Positions 25,665-33,866 are shown, numbered from the stretch's first letter. The stretch is 64,000 nt of DNA from Kribbella sp. VKM Ac-2569 (GCF_004216905.1 NZ_SGXJ01000007.1:62001-126000); one strand, 5' to 3'. Made by a program: numbers and translations. The notes: generated by a model not told the origin, from the letters alone.

Positions 25665-26629
25665 CGCTGATACACCCCCTGCTCGCCCAGGGCATGAGCT
25701 GCCTTGTTCGCGGTGAGGATGAGGAGGAACCCGACGAGGCCTTTCAGCAGACCTGCGGCGACGGCGACGCCCCAGTTACTGTCGACCACGCCGTGGAAGT
25801 AGACGTAGCTGTCCAGTACCTCGGAGGCGTCGGCGCCGACGGACGCTCGCTACAGGATGATCGGTTCGAAACCGACGGACAACGCCTCGCCGAGACGCAG
25901 TACGAGCAGCAGCACGATCACCGGGCGGATGCCCGGCAGGGTCACGTGCCACAGTTGCCGGCGGCGCCCGGCGCCGTCGACCGCGGCCGATTCGTACAGC
26001 TGAACATCGATGGCCGCCAGCGCCGCGAGAAAGATGATCGTGCCCCAGCCGGCGTCCTTCCAGATGGCCTCGGCCGTGACCAGCAGCTTGAACAGGTGCG
26101 GACTGGTCATGATGTCGAACGTCGCGAGGCCGTGACTCCGGGCGAAGGAGTTGATCATCCCGGCGCCGCCCAGCGTCTGCTGGAACAACACGATCACGAT
26201 CACCCAGGAGATGAAGTGCGGCAGGTAGACGATGTTCTGGATCAAGCGGCGCAGCCATGACCGCAAGACCCCGTGCAGGAGGATCGCGAGGCCGATCGCG
26301 GCGGGGAAGAACAGGACGACCTGGAGCAACGTGATCTCGAGCGTGTTCAGCAGTGCGTTCCAGAAGTCCGGATCGGCGAACAGATCGGTGAAGTTCCGTA
26401 GCCCGATCCACGGGCTGTCCACGAGGCCGACGTACGGCAGGTAGTCCTTGAAAGCGACCACGTTGCCGAGCAATGGGATGTAGTGGAAGAGGAGGAGCAG
26501 CAGGAGACCGGGCGCCGCCATGATCAGCAACGCCAGGTCGCGGCGGAGGCGGTCACGTCGCGAGGCCCCGCTGCTCGCCAGGCGGCGGGGGGAAGCGCTT
26601 GCCAAAGAGTCGCGACGACGGGCTGTCAT
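25661..26629 (-). pseudogene. Carbohydrate ABC transporter permease, LplB type, interrupted by in-frame TAG
   Basis: The frame from ATG 26629 (GGGAG upstream) reads as an LplB-type permease of 259 residues (six-helix core, coupling loop LYESAAVDGAGRRRQLWHVTLP) and then meets TAG at 25850-25852. After the stop the same frame continues for 62 codons with perfectly family-like sequence (ASEVLDSYVYFHGVVDSN, then GLLKGLVGFLLILTAN) and ends at 25661 in an ATGA overlap with the next permease. Family members usually have Gln at this position (pattern FEQxxLLQ), so one C-to-T change (CAG to TAG) explains it. The product would lose its last membrane segment. Recent nonsense mutation, readthrough or sequencing error are all possible. 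Confidence 0.85.
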
Positions 26630-26671
26630 GCGGTCTCCCAGTGGTCGGCCCGAACTGAGCGATATCGCGCA

Positions 26672-26709
26672 ACTGTCACGTGATAGCTGTGGAACTATCA
26701 CGTGATAGT
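26672..26709. promoter_or_regulatory. Two LacI-type operators (CTATCACGTGATAG palindromes)
   Basis: ACTATCACGTGATAGT at 26694-26709 is a perfect 16-bp palindrome. ACTGTCACGTGATAGC at 26672-26687 is a near-identical copy, with centres 22 bp apart (two helical turns). They lie in the divergent spacer between the permease operon and the LacI gene, 17 bp before the latter's start. This is the expected arrangement for a LacI dimer pair repressing both directions. Confidence 0.8.
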
Positions 26710-26726
26710 CGGCTAGGATCAGCATC

Positions 26727-27749
26727 ATGGCAGCGGACCAGCAGAGGCGCAAGAGCGCGACCCGGATGGATGTGGCGAAGCTCGCCGGGGTGGCGCCGAC
26801 GACGGTTTCGGCGATCCTGAACGGCCGGGCCGCCGAGCTGAAGCTGGCCGCGGCGACCGTCCTTCGGGTCGAGGAGGCCGCGCGCGAACTTCGCTACCTC
26901 CCGAACGCCGCGGCCCGCGCGCTGCGCCGGCAGGGATCACGCACGTTGGGCCTGATGTGGGGACCTGGTTATCGGGACACGATCACCGCGGCCGCAGTGC
27001 ACGCACATCAACTCGGGTACTTCACCGTCCTGCTCAACTCCACCGGCGACGCGCGTGACGCGATCATGGCAGTGCGAGACGCCGGGATCGCCGGTCTGAT
27101 GTGCCCGGCCGGAGGGCAGCAACAGGCCTTCGGTGAGGAGCTGCACGCCGCCGGAGTCCCGGTGGTGTGGATGGATCCGTACTTCACCGAAGACCACGGG
27201 CTGCCAGGTCCGCTGATCGCGATCGACGCCCGGATCGGCACCAGGGCGCTGGCGAAACATCTCGTCGCGCGTGGCCATCGGAGCCTGGTTGCGCTGACCG
27301 GACCCAACGCGGCCCTCCCCGCGCGGCCGACGTCACCGGAAGCGGCCGGTCCGCGCTACCAGCCGCTGATCGAGGCGTTCGGCGACGGCTTCTCCGCGGT
27401 GTACGCCGACGACTGGGAAGCGGGCTCCGGCCGCGCGGCCATCGAACGACTGATTGCTACGGGCAACGTTCCCGACGCGCTGTTCGCGGCCAGCGACCGG
27501 CTGGCGGCCGGCGCGATGAGCGCCTGCCTCCGCGCCGGCCTGAAGGTGCCCGGCGACATCGCGATCGCCGGCTTCGGCAACGAAGACTTCAGCGAATGCC
27601 TCACTCCTGCACTGACCACAGTGCAGTGGCCGCTGCGCAAACTGGCTCAGCGCGGTGTGGACCTCCTTGTCCAGACCGTCGACCAACCCGAAACCCAACC
27701 CCAGCGCCAGGTCCTAGCCTCCGAGCTCGTGATCCGCGAATCCACCTGA
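26727..27749 (+). CDS. LacI-family transcriptional regulator of sugar locus 2
   Basis: A 340-residue repressor with HTH TRMDVAKLAGVAPTTVSAILN, hinge LPNAAARALRRQGSRTLGLMWGPG, and a periplasmic-binding-like sensor ending DIAIAGFGNEDFSECLTPALTTVQWP. It is divergent from the permease/binding-protein operon and shares a spacer with two palindromic operators. Its 3' end overlaps the end of the convergent PhyH gene by 36 bp. The ligand is probably an oligosaccharide taken up by the divergent transporter. Confidence 0.93.
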   Translation: MAADQQRRKSATRMDVAKLAGVAPTTVSAILNGRAAELKLAAATVLRVEEAARELRYLPNAAARALRRQGSRTLGLMWGPGYRDTITAAAVHAHQLGYFTVLLNSTGDARDAIMAVRDAGIAGLMCPAGGQQQAFGEELHAAGVPVVWMDPYFTEDHGLPGPLIAIDARIGTRALAKHLVARGHRSLVALTGPNAALPARPTSPEAAGPRYQPLIEAFGDGFSAVYADDWEAGSGRAAIERLIATGNVPDALFAASDRLAAGAMSACLRAGLKVPGDIAIAGFGNEDFSECLTPALTTVQWPLRKLAQRGVDLLVQTVDQPETQPQRQVLASELVIREST

Positions 27750-28580
27750 GGCCAGGCTGTCGTACAGGATCGGGTTGAGGGGTGACTGCGGGATCTGGCC
27801 GACCTCGGTTCCGGGCATCCAGTTGACGAGGTCTGCGGTTTGGTTGTGGTTGGTCGGCTCGGTGGTGCGGAGGTCGGCGTCGAGGTAGATGACGGTCATG
27901 ACGCGGCGGGGTTGGGTGCCGCGGTTCGGGCCGGCGTGGTGGAAGGTCCAGCCGCGGTGGAAGCTGGCGTCGCCGAGTGCGAACGGTTCCACGACGTCCT
28001 CGAAGTACTGCTCGGCCACGGCGTTCTTGACTTGCTCCTCGGACTCGTCGGAGATCGGGAGGTCGCGGCCGAAGGCGAAGTTGTGGCTGCCGCGGGCGAA
28101 GGCGAGAGGCCCCATCTCCAGCGGGGTTTCCTGCAAGGGCAGCCAGAGCGTCACGCACCGATCGGAGGACAGCGGCCAGTAGTACTGGTCGGCGTGCCAC
28201 GGGGTGATGCCGCCGCTCGGCTCCTTGTAGAGCGCCTGATCGTGGTAGAGGCGTACGGCGTGAACTCCGAGGAGCTGCGCCGCGATACCGGCCAGGCGGC
28301 GTGCGAACACGAGCTCCTTGACCTTCTCGTTCTGCCGCCACAGGTTTGTCACCTGCAGGAACGCCTTGCCGTACGTGTCGCGCTCGGCCAGCGGCAGGTC
28401 CTGGGTGTTCAACCGGATCACCTCGGAGGTGATCGTCGGCTCGTACTCCGCGATCGTCTCGGGGCTGAGTACGCCGGACAGGTGCACGAACCCGTCGCGG
28501 TTGAAGTCGGCGGTGGCGGTCGGCGGCAGGCCGTCGTACGGCGTCTCGAGCTCGTCGACGGAGATGTTCGTGATCGTCAT
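27714..28580 (-). CDS. Phytanoyl-CoA dioxygenase (PhyH) family Fe(II)/2-oxoglutarate oxygenase
   Basis: A 288-residue cytoplasmic oxygenase. The metal-binding facial triad is visible: H129-x-D131 in TPWHADQYYWP and a distal His in WTFHHAGPNRGT (about residue 214-215) with the 2-oxoglutarate-binding Arg close by. ATG at 28580 is preceded by GGAGG; an upstream in-frame start would lack it. It is divergent from an AraC regulator, which probably controls it. Substrate unknown; actinobacterial members hydroxylate diverse small molecules. Confidence 0.88.
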   Translation of the reverse strand: MTITNISVDELETPYDGLPPTATADFNRDGFVHLSGVLSPETIAEYEPTITSEVIRLNTQDLPLAERDTYGKAFLQVTNLWRQNEKVKELVFARRLAGIAAQLLGVHAVRLYHDQALYKEPSGGITPWHADQYYWPLSSDRCVTLWLPLQETPLEMGPLAFARGSHNFAFGRDLPISDESEEQVKNAVAEQYFEDVVEPFALGDASFHRGWTFHHAGPNRGTQPRRVMTVIYLDADLRTTEPTNHNQTADLVNWMPGTEVGQIPQSPLNPILYDSLASGGFADHELGG

Positions 28581-28627
28581 GACCTCCACGATTCCAAGCG
28601 CCGACCTCACGTGCTACGCCGCTGATG

Positions 28628-28639
28628 ACCAGTTCTGGT
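28628..28639. promoter_or_regulatory. Palindrome ACCAGTTCTGGT in PhyH/AraC spacer
   Basis: ACCAG and CTGGT arms (28628-28632, 28635-28639) flank a 2-bp centre in the 86-bp divergent spacer, 28 bp before the AraC start. It is a candidate operator, though AraC proteins more often use direct repeats. Confidence 0.3.
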
Positions 28640-28666
28640 ACTCAGTTGTCCTCTTAGAATGTATGG

Positions 28667-29512
28667 ATGAAGCCGCGCTACGAACGCCCGGGCGTTCCTA
28701 GCGGTACGACGTTCACGTGCTTCACGAGGCGTGAACGGTGCTTCGACTTCGCCTGGCACTTCCATCGGGAGTACGAGCTCACGCTGATCTCGGCCGGATC
28801 GGGAACGAGGTATGTGGGTACCACCGTTGAGCGGTACCTTCCGGGTGACCTGGTTCTGCTCGGCCCCGATCTGCCGCACACGTACGCGTCCGAGCCGTCC
28901 GATCGGCCGTCCGAGGCCGCGGTGACCCAGTTCCGGCACGACTTCCTCGGCGCGGGCTTCTTCGAGCTCCCGCAGTTCGGCGCCGTCCACGACCTGCTCG
29001 TCGGTTCGGCCCGCGGGCTGTCCTTCGGCGACGTGGCACCGGACCTGCAAGCAGACATCGCCGGTCTTCCGCATCTCACGGCGGCGGTCCAGACGACGCG
29101 GCTTCTCGACGTACTGCATCGTCTTGCCGCCGCCACGGCGACCCCTATCACGGGCACCGGGTACGCCGCGGCGCCGAGCACCGCCGTACGCGATCGGATC
29201 GATGTCGTGGTCCGGTATCTCCAGAAGGCTCATACCGAGCCGGTGCTGCTGGACGAGGTCGCCGCGCTCGTGCACATGTCGCCGACGTCGTTCAGCCGCT
29301 TCTTCCGCCGCGCCATCGGCTGCACGCTCACCGACTATGTCAACCAGCTGAGAGTGGAGACAGCCTGCCGTCTGCTCACGACGACCTCGCTCCCGGTGAC
29401 CGAGGTCGCGGCGCGCAGCGGCTACCGGAACCTCGCCAACTTCAACCGCCGCTTCCGCGAGCTGAAGTCGATGCGCCCGACCCACTACCGAGCCGCCCAT
29501 CCGACTCGCTGA
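28667..29512 (+). CDS. AraC-family transcriptional regulator
   Basis: A 281-residue regulator. The N-terminal cupin-like sensor begins FTCFTRRERCFDFAWHFHREYELTLI, with the His/Glu cluster typical of AraC cupin domains. The C-terminal double HTH has LLDEVAALVHMSPTSFSRFFRRAIGCTLTDYVNQLRVETACRLL and VTEVAARSGYRNLANFNRRFRELKSM. It is divergent from the PhyH gene, its likely target. No ribosome site is evident at ATG 28667, so translation may be near-leaderless. Confidence 0.92.
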   Translation: MKPRYERPGVPSGTTFTCFTRRERCFDFAWHFHREYELTLISAGSGTRYVGTTVERYLPGDLVLLGPDLPHTYASEPSDRPSEAAVTQFRHDFLGAGFFELPQFGAVHDLLVGSARGLSFGDVAPDLQADIAGLPHLTAAVQTTRLLDVLHRLAAATATPITGTGYAAAPSTAVRDRIDVVVRYLQKAHTEPVLLDEVAALVHMSPTSFSRFFRRAIGCTLTDYVNQLRVETACRLLTTTSLPVTEVAARSGYRNLANFNRRFRELKSMRPTHYRAAHPTR

Positions 29513-29653
29513 AGGCGGCGCCTGTACCCGCCGCGGCCCTGTGCGCGGCGGCGCTGAGCATCATGCTGGTGCTCACGTTCGTCCTGTCCACGAAGGAAGC
29601 CGGGGGCGTTCGGAGTCTTCGACCTGTATGCGAAACTTCTGAACGTCGCCTAA
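29513..29653 (+). pseudogene. Possible C-terminal remnant of a membrane protein, frameshifted
   Basis: Reading from 29513, one frame gives a hydrophobic stretch (AALCAAALSIMLVLTFVLSTKEAG). A shift of frame at about 29605 then gives GVFDLYAKLLNVA and a TAA at 29651-29653. The pieces join into a plausible membrane-protein C-terminus but no start or family can be named. It may be decay debris or chance. Confidence 0.3.
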
Positions 29654-29668
29654 CAGGAGGTTCCCGCG

Positions 29669-30394
29669 GTGAGTGGTGCTGCGGGCTTGCTCCTTGGCGG
29701 GGTTGTCCTGCTCGGGGCCTTCGTTCAGTGGCTCACGGGCATGGGGTTCGCGTTGGTCGCGGTGCCCGCGCTCGTGCTGGTGCTCGGACCGGTGGACGGT
29801 GTCTCGTTCTCGAACTGCGCGGCCGGCGTTGTCTGTCTCCTGGGCCTGTCCCGCGGGTGGCGGCAGGTGCGCTTGCGGGCGATGGTCCCGCTGGTGATCG
29901 CGGCCGCGTGTACGGCGCCGCTCGGCGCCTGGTTCTCCCGAGTCCTGCCCGAGCCGGTGCTCCTCATGGTGATGGGTGGCCTGGTAACGGTGACCGCTGC
30001 GCTGCTGATGAGCGGCCTGCGCGTGCGAGCGCTGAAAGGACTCGCCGGCGCGCTGACCGCGGGCGCGGCTGGCGGTTTCATGAACACAGCCGCCGGCCTG
30101 GGCGGACCCCCGGTGTCGCTGTACGCCGTCAACGCGAACTGGACGATCCGCGAATTCGTACCGAACGCCCTCTTCTACGGCACCATCGTCAACGTCTTCT
30201 CACTCGTCACCCGCGGCGTACCTCCACTCGCCGCCGACGAATGGCTCGTGGCAGCCGCTGGCCTGATCCTCGGCGCAGGCCTAGGCGCGCTACTGGCCGG
30301 CCGAATCCCAGACCGGGTAGCTCGGTTGCTGGTCCTCTCGCTGGCCATCGCCGGCGGCATCGTCACAGCGATCAAGGGCCTGCTGGCGATCTAG
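29669..30394 (+). CDS. TSUP (TauE/SafE) family membrane exporter
   Basis: A 241-residue inner-membrane protein with about seven hydrophobic segments. The N-terminal GAFVQWLTGMGFALVAVPALVL and the internal repeat with GAAGGFMNTAAGLGGPPVSLYAV are typical of TauE/SafE anion exporters, which move sulfite, sulfonates or organic acids. GTG at 29669 is preceded by AGGAGG. A second TSUP gene at 40955 belongs to a different clade by sequence. No neighbour indicates the substrate. Confidence 0.88.
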   Translation: MSGAAGLLLGGVVLLGAFVQWLTGMGFALVAVPALVLVLGPVDGVSFSNCAAGVVCLLGLSRGWRQVRLRAMVPLVIAAACTAPLGAWFSRVLPEPVLLMVMGGLVTVTAALLMSGLRVRALKGLAGALTAGAAGGFMNTAAGLGGPPVSLYAVNANWTIREFVPNALFYGTIVNVFSLVTRGVPPLAADEWLVAAAGLILGAGLGALLAGRIPDRVARLLVLSLAIAGGIVTAIKGLLAI

Positions 30395-30491
30395 CGCGTG
30401 GCTCCCAATCCCACGCCTACTGCGCTGCACCCGACGAGCACTCCGCCGAGCACCTGCTCGCCACGGCGTCGAATGGGGAGTCGCGCCCAAG

Positions 30492-30607
30492 TCCCATTTG
30501 CCTGGCCGACCCACCAATTTGCCTGGCTGACCCACCCAGTGTGGGGTTTGGGACCCTGGATTTGGGTCACAAACCCCACACTTCGCTGGCTGACCAGCCA
30601 AATGGGA
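30492..30607. repeat. Large imperfect palindrome with internal direct repeat
   Basis: Outer arms TCCCATTTG (30492-30500) and CAAATGGGA (30599-30607) are perfect complements. Inner arms AGTGTGGGGTTTG (30538-30550) and CAAACCCCACACT (30570-30582) form a perfect 13-bp stem, closed by GACCC/GGGTC (30552-30556, 30564-30568). On the left side TTTGCCTGGCCGACCCACC (30497-30515) repeats with one mismatch at 30518-30536. The unit resembles a MITE-like or REP-like element; I see no target-site duplication. Confidence 0.75.
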
Positions 30608-30722
30608 TGGGGACTGGTGCCTCGCCAAGGACGTTCGGAACCTCACCAACGCTGCCCACGGCCGCGGCGGTCCCTCAAACAAACGTGGCACCGGCATCGG
30701 CGCCGGTGTGCGTCGAGTCGTG

Positions 30723-30765
30723 GCGGGGAAAGAAATCGTCGCTCTGTGCAACTTTGTTTCCCCGC
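30723..30765. repeat. 9-bp inverted repeat GCGGGGAAA
   Basis: GCGGGGAAA at 30723-30731 and TTTCCCCGC at 30757-30765 are perfect complements around a 25-nt loop. Confidence 0.5.
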
Positions 30766-30786
30766 ACCTGGTGGGGCCGTCGTGCG

Positions 30787-30821
30787 GGTGACGGTGGTGA
30801 GTGGGGACAGGAACTGGGGAC
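30787..30821 (+). repeat. Dispersed 35-bp repeat, copy A
   Basis: This block matches the reverse complement of 43855-43890 closely over its first 33 bases. Differences fall almost only at every third base of one frame (reading GDGGEWGQxLG), which suggests that both copies descend from coding sequence. Confidence 0.55.
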
Positions 30822-30985
30822 TGAGGACTGGAAATGCCATGTCCCAGCCCCCCACAACCTGTCCCGAGTCCCTGGATGGGGTGACGATCACCCCACACAT
30901 CGGGGAAGGAGCCGGTCAACCTCTCGGATGGTCCGGGACGGACTGCCTGACCCCGCAAGCGACCTCGCCGTTTCTGGCGACGGCG

Positions 30986-32728
30986 CTAGAGGTCGGTGTA
31001 ACCCAGTCGTGGTGAGCCGGTGAAGGTTGCTGTGGGGGTTTCGAGGACCTCTAGTTCGAGTACGACGAGGTTGTTGGTGCCCTGCTCCAGGAGAGGCGCC
31101 GGCACGTAGAGGGTTTCCTGGGGACCGCGGCGCCAGTAGCGGCCGAGGCAGAAACCGTTGATCCAGGCCAATCCCTTGCCCCAGGCATCGGTTCGCAGGA
31201 ACAGGTCGGACTCACCATCGGCCTCGAATGTTGCGCGCCACGCGGTAGGACCGATGCCCAGTGCGGACGGAGTCGGGCCCGCGGAGCGCCACAACTGCGG
31301 AACCCTGTTGAGGTCGATCCCACACGCGGTCCAGCCGGTGAGCTCCTCGGTGCCGACGCGGACCGGCCCGATGAGGCCCTTCGGCTCACCGATCCGAGGC
31401 CCGTAGTTGACCCGGCCCTGGTCCTCGACGACGAGCTCGAGTCGTCCGCGGGTGTGGGGGAGCATGATCGCGCGCTCGTGGCGTTCGCGTTCCAGGATGC
31501 CGACCGGTGCGCCGTCCAGGAACACCTGCACACGGTCGCGGACCTCGCCGAACGTCAGCAACGCCGGCCCACCCTGACGCAGCTCGGTCCGGAAGATCGC
31601 AAGCCGCGCGTCCAGGTCGTCGAGCGTCGGCAGCTCCGGATGTTGCGACCACGTTCCGCCGACACCCGGCAGGAGCCCGATCGGATCGGACAGCGCGACG
31701 GTGAACTCCGGCGCAGCCGGCTTCGGGGCCGGCACGGTGTCCGGCACCGGCGCGTACCGCGAGATCACCTCACGGAACGCATGGAACTTCTCCGTCGGAT
31801 TCCCCGCCTCGTCGAGCGGTGCGTCGTAGTCGTACGACGTCACGGTCGGGCGGTACACGCCCTTGTCGTTGGCCCCGCTCGACAGTCCGAAGTTCGTACC
31901 ACCGTGGAACATGTAGATGTTGACCGACGCCCCGGCCGCCAACAGTGCATCGAGGTCCGCCGCCGCGTCGGCCGCCGAAGTCGTGTGGTGGCGTCCGCCC
32001 CAGTAGTCGAACCATCCGTCCCAGAACTCCATGCACATCAAAGGCCCGGTCGGCTGGTGCTTCCGCAGGGTTTCGAGCCGCTCCGTAACCCGGGACCCGA
32101 ACGACGCGGTCCGCAGTACGCCCTCCAGTCCGCCGGCGGCGAGCATCGAGTCCGTCGGCTGATCCACCGTGACGAGCGGAACGGTGGTACCGGCGTTCCG
32201 GATGACGTCGGCCAGCGCCTTCAAGTAGGTCTGGTCGTCCCCGAACGCGCCGTACTCGTTCTCCACCTGAACGAGCAGCACCGGTCCGCCCTGATCGATC
32301 TGCAGCGGCCGGACGATCTCCAGCACATCCTGCAGGTACTGCGTGACCGCGGACATGAACGTCGGCTCATAGCGGCGTACCCCGACACTGTCGTCGCGGA
32401 AGAGCCACGCCGGGAGTCCGCCGTTGTCCAGCTCCGCACAGATGTACGGCCCGGGCCGCACGATCGCGTACAGCCCGGCGGCCGCGACCTCGCGGAGGAA
32501 CCGGCCGAGGTCGAGCATCCCGGAGGTGTCGAAGACGCCGGGGCGCGGGCTGTGCGCGTTCCAGGGGACATAGGTCTCGATGGTGTTGAGCCCCATCAGC
32601 CGCGCCTTCTCGATCCGGTCCGCCCAGCAGTCCGGGTGCATCCGGAAGTAGTGCAGGGCACCGGAGATGATCTGCAGCGGACGGCCGTCCAGGACGAAGT
32701 CGGACTCACCGATGGCGAAGTCAGGCAT
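30986..32728 (-). CDS. Glycoside hydrolase family 35 beta-galactosidase
   Basis: A 580-residue beta-galactosidase without signal peptide, so cytoplasmic. The GH35 signature is RPGPYICAELDNGGLPAWL. The predicted acid/base Glu is E158 in QVENEYGAFG and the nucleophile E234 in LMCMEFWDGWFDYWGG. C-terminal jelly-roll domains follow (DAWGKGLAWINGFCLGRYW). It removes terminal beta-galactose from oligosaccharides. The 14-bp palindrome 32743-32756, also found before the GH43-like gene, lies 14 bp upstream of its ATG; the LacI gene is directly upstream on the same strand. Confidence 0.93.
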   Translation of the reverse strand: MPDFAIGESDFVLDGRPLQIISGALHYFRMHPDCWADRIEKARLMGLNTIETYVPWNAHSPRPGVFDTSGMLDLGRFLREVAAAGLYAIVRPGPYICAELDNGGLPAWLFRDDSVGVRRYEPTFMSAVTQYLQDVLEIVRPLQIDQGGPVLLVQVENEYGAFGDDQTYLKALADVIRNAGTTVPLVTVDQPTDSMLAAGGLEGVLRTASFGSRVTERLETLRKHQPTGPLMCMEFWDGWFDYWGGRHHTTSAADAAADLDALLAAGASVNIYMFHGGTNFGLSSGANDKGVYRPTVTSYDYDAPLDEAGNPTEKFHAFREVISRYAPVPDTVPAPKPAAPEFTVALSDPIGLLPGVGGTWSQHPELPTLDDLDARLAIFRTELRQGGPALLTFGEVRDRVQVFLDGAPVGILERERHERAIMLPHTRGRLELVVEDQGRVNYGPRIGEPKGLIGPVRVGTEELTGWTACGIDLNRVPQLWRSAGPTPSALGIGPTAWRATFEADGESDLFLRTDAWGKGLAWINGFCLGRYWRRGPQETLYVPAPLLEQGTNNLVVLELEVLETPTATFTGSPRLGYTDL

Positions 32729-32742
32729 GGGCTCTCATCTCT

Positions 32743-32756
32743 TGTTTACGTAAACA
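32743..32756. promoter_or_regulatory. LacI operator TGTTTACGTAAACA (copy 1)
   Basis: Perfect 14-bp palindrome with a central CG, typical of LacI-family operators, 14 bp upstream of the GH35 start. The identical sequence occurs at 35855-35868. Confidence 0.85.
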
Positions 32757-32798
32757 TCTATGACGGTATCTGGACCGGCCTGCGACTGTCCACCCGAA

Positions 32799-33866
32799 TC
32801 AGCGGCGGGTACGTCGACGCTTGCGAGGTGCTGCTGTGCTCTGCCGGACGATCAGCGGCGCGGCCACCGTGCCGTGGTATCCGGTCAACTGCTCCCGCCC
32901 GCCGAGCTGCCGCATGATGACCTCGACGAGGTCGTGACCGATCTGGTGGAACTCCTGCCGGACCGTCGTCAGCGGCGGCCAGAGGTGGGCGGCGAGGTCG
33001 ATGTCGTCGAACCCGACGACGCTCACATCGTCCGGCACCCGGCGGCCGGCCTCGTGCAGTGCGTGGATCAGGCCGGCTGCCATCTCGTCGTTCGCCGCGA
33101 ACACCGCCGTCACGTCGTCGCGCTTCGCGATCTCGTTCCCGATCTTGTAACCCGTCTCCGCGGACCAGTCACCGTCGAACGGCTCCGGGACCTCCCGTCC
33201 GGCGTTGACCAGCGTCTGCTTCCAGGCGGTCGCGCGCAGGTCCGCAGGGCCGGAGCCGCCCGGCCCCGCGATGTGGTGGACGGTCGCGTGCCCGAGATCC
33301 AGCAGGTGCTGGACCGCGGCGCGGCTGCCACCGACCTGGTCGGCGCCGACCGCCGGATGGTGCCCGATGAACCGCGAGTCGGACACCGCGACCGGCATGG
33401 TCGGCGGGAGCGCCAGAGCCGCCGGGGTCGCGGTCTCGGCCCGGATGATGATCAAGCCGTCGATCGCCTGATGGCTGAGGTGCTGCACGGCCTCGCTGAC
33501 GTCGCTCGACGACGGACTCTCGACGTCGACGAGGCTCACCGAGTAACCCTCCCGCCGGGCGGCCTCGATCACCGCCTCGATGGTCTTCGACTCGCCGGTC
33601 CGGATGACCTGGTGAGCGATCAGACCGATCGACCGGAAGTTGCCTTGGCGCAGTGCCCGGGCGGCGTGGTTCGGTGCGTACCCCAGCTGCCGCATCGCGT
33701 CGAGCACGCGTTCCCGGGTCTCGGCTTTGACGGGCTCCGAGCCCGTGGACACGCGTGAGACGGTCTGCGACGAGACACCGGCCAACCGCGCCACGTCGCC
33801 GATGGACGGTCCCGTCTTCGGGTGTCCCTTGATCCCGCGGCGTGCGCCCCTGACCTCGCTCGACAT
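32799..33866 (-). CDS. LacI-family regulator of the GH35/GH43 genes
   Basis: A 355-residue repressor with a basic N-terminal extension, HTH PSIGDVARLAGVSSQTVSRVSTG, hinge NHAARALRQGNFRSIGLIAHQ and a sensor domain ending VSVVGFDDIDLAAHLWPPLTTVRQ. It sits between the two glycosidase genes on the same strand, and the two identical operators stand in front of exactly these genes, so the regulon is self-evident in outline. The inducer is probably galactose or a galacto-oligosaccharide. Confidence 0.93.
   Translation of the reverse strand: MSSEVRGARRGIKGHPKTGPSIGDVARLAGVSSQTVSRVSTGSEPVKAETRERVLDAMRQLGYAPNHAARALRQGNFRSIGLIAHQVIRTGESKTIEAVIEAARREGYSVSLVDVESPSSSDVSEAVQHLSHQAIDGLIIIRAETATPAALALPPTMPVAVSDSRFIGHHPAVGADQVGGSRAAVQHLLDLGHATVHHIAGPGGSGPADLRATAWKQTLVNAGREVPEPFDGDWSAETGYKIGNEIAKRDDVTAVFAANDEMAAGLIHALHEAGRRVPDDVSVVGFDDIDLAAHLWPPLTTVRQEFHQIGHDLVEVIMRQLGGREQLTGYHGTVAAPLIVRQSTAAPRKRRRTRR

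Larger units (their letters stand above)
30395..30985. other. Non-coding stretch with palindromic and repeated DNA
   Basis: About 590 bp without a supportable gene between the TSUP gene and the GH35 stop. It holds a large imperfect palindrome (30492-30607), a separate 9-bp stem (30723-30731 with 30757-30765), and a 35-bp block at 30787-30821 that recurs at 43855-43890. Open frames across it are rich in Trp, Pro and Arg and are artefacts of the repeats. A minus-strand frame ending at 30391 carries a short hydrophobic run (GEQVLGGVLVGCSAVGVGLGA) that could be a remnant of a membrane protein. Confidence 0.7.

Noticed and set aside
30492..30607. CRISPR array
   Set aside because: Only two direct repeat copies separated by 2 bp and an inverted copy; no spacers and no cas genes.
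30398..31015. 205-codon plus-strand frame in the non-coding stretch
   Set aside because: It runs through the palindromic repeats, and its Trp/Pro-rich sequence comes from them. No start signal, no family and no matching third-position pattern along its whole length.
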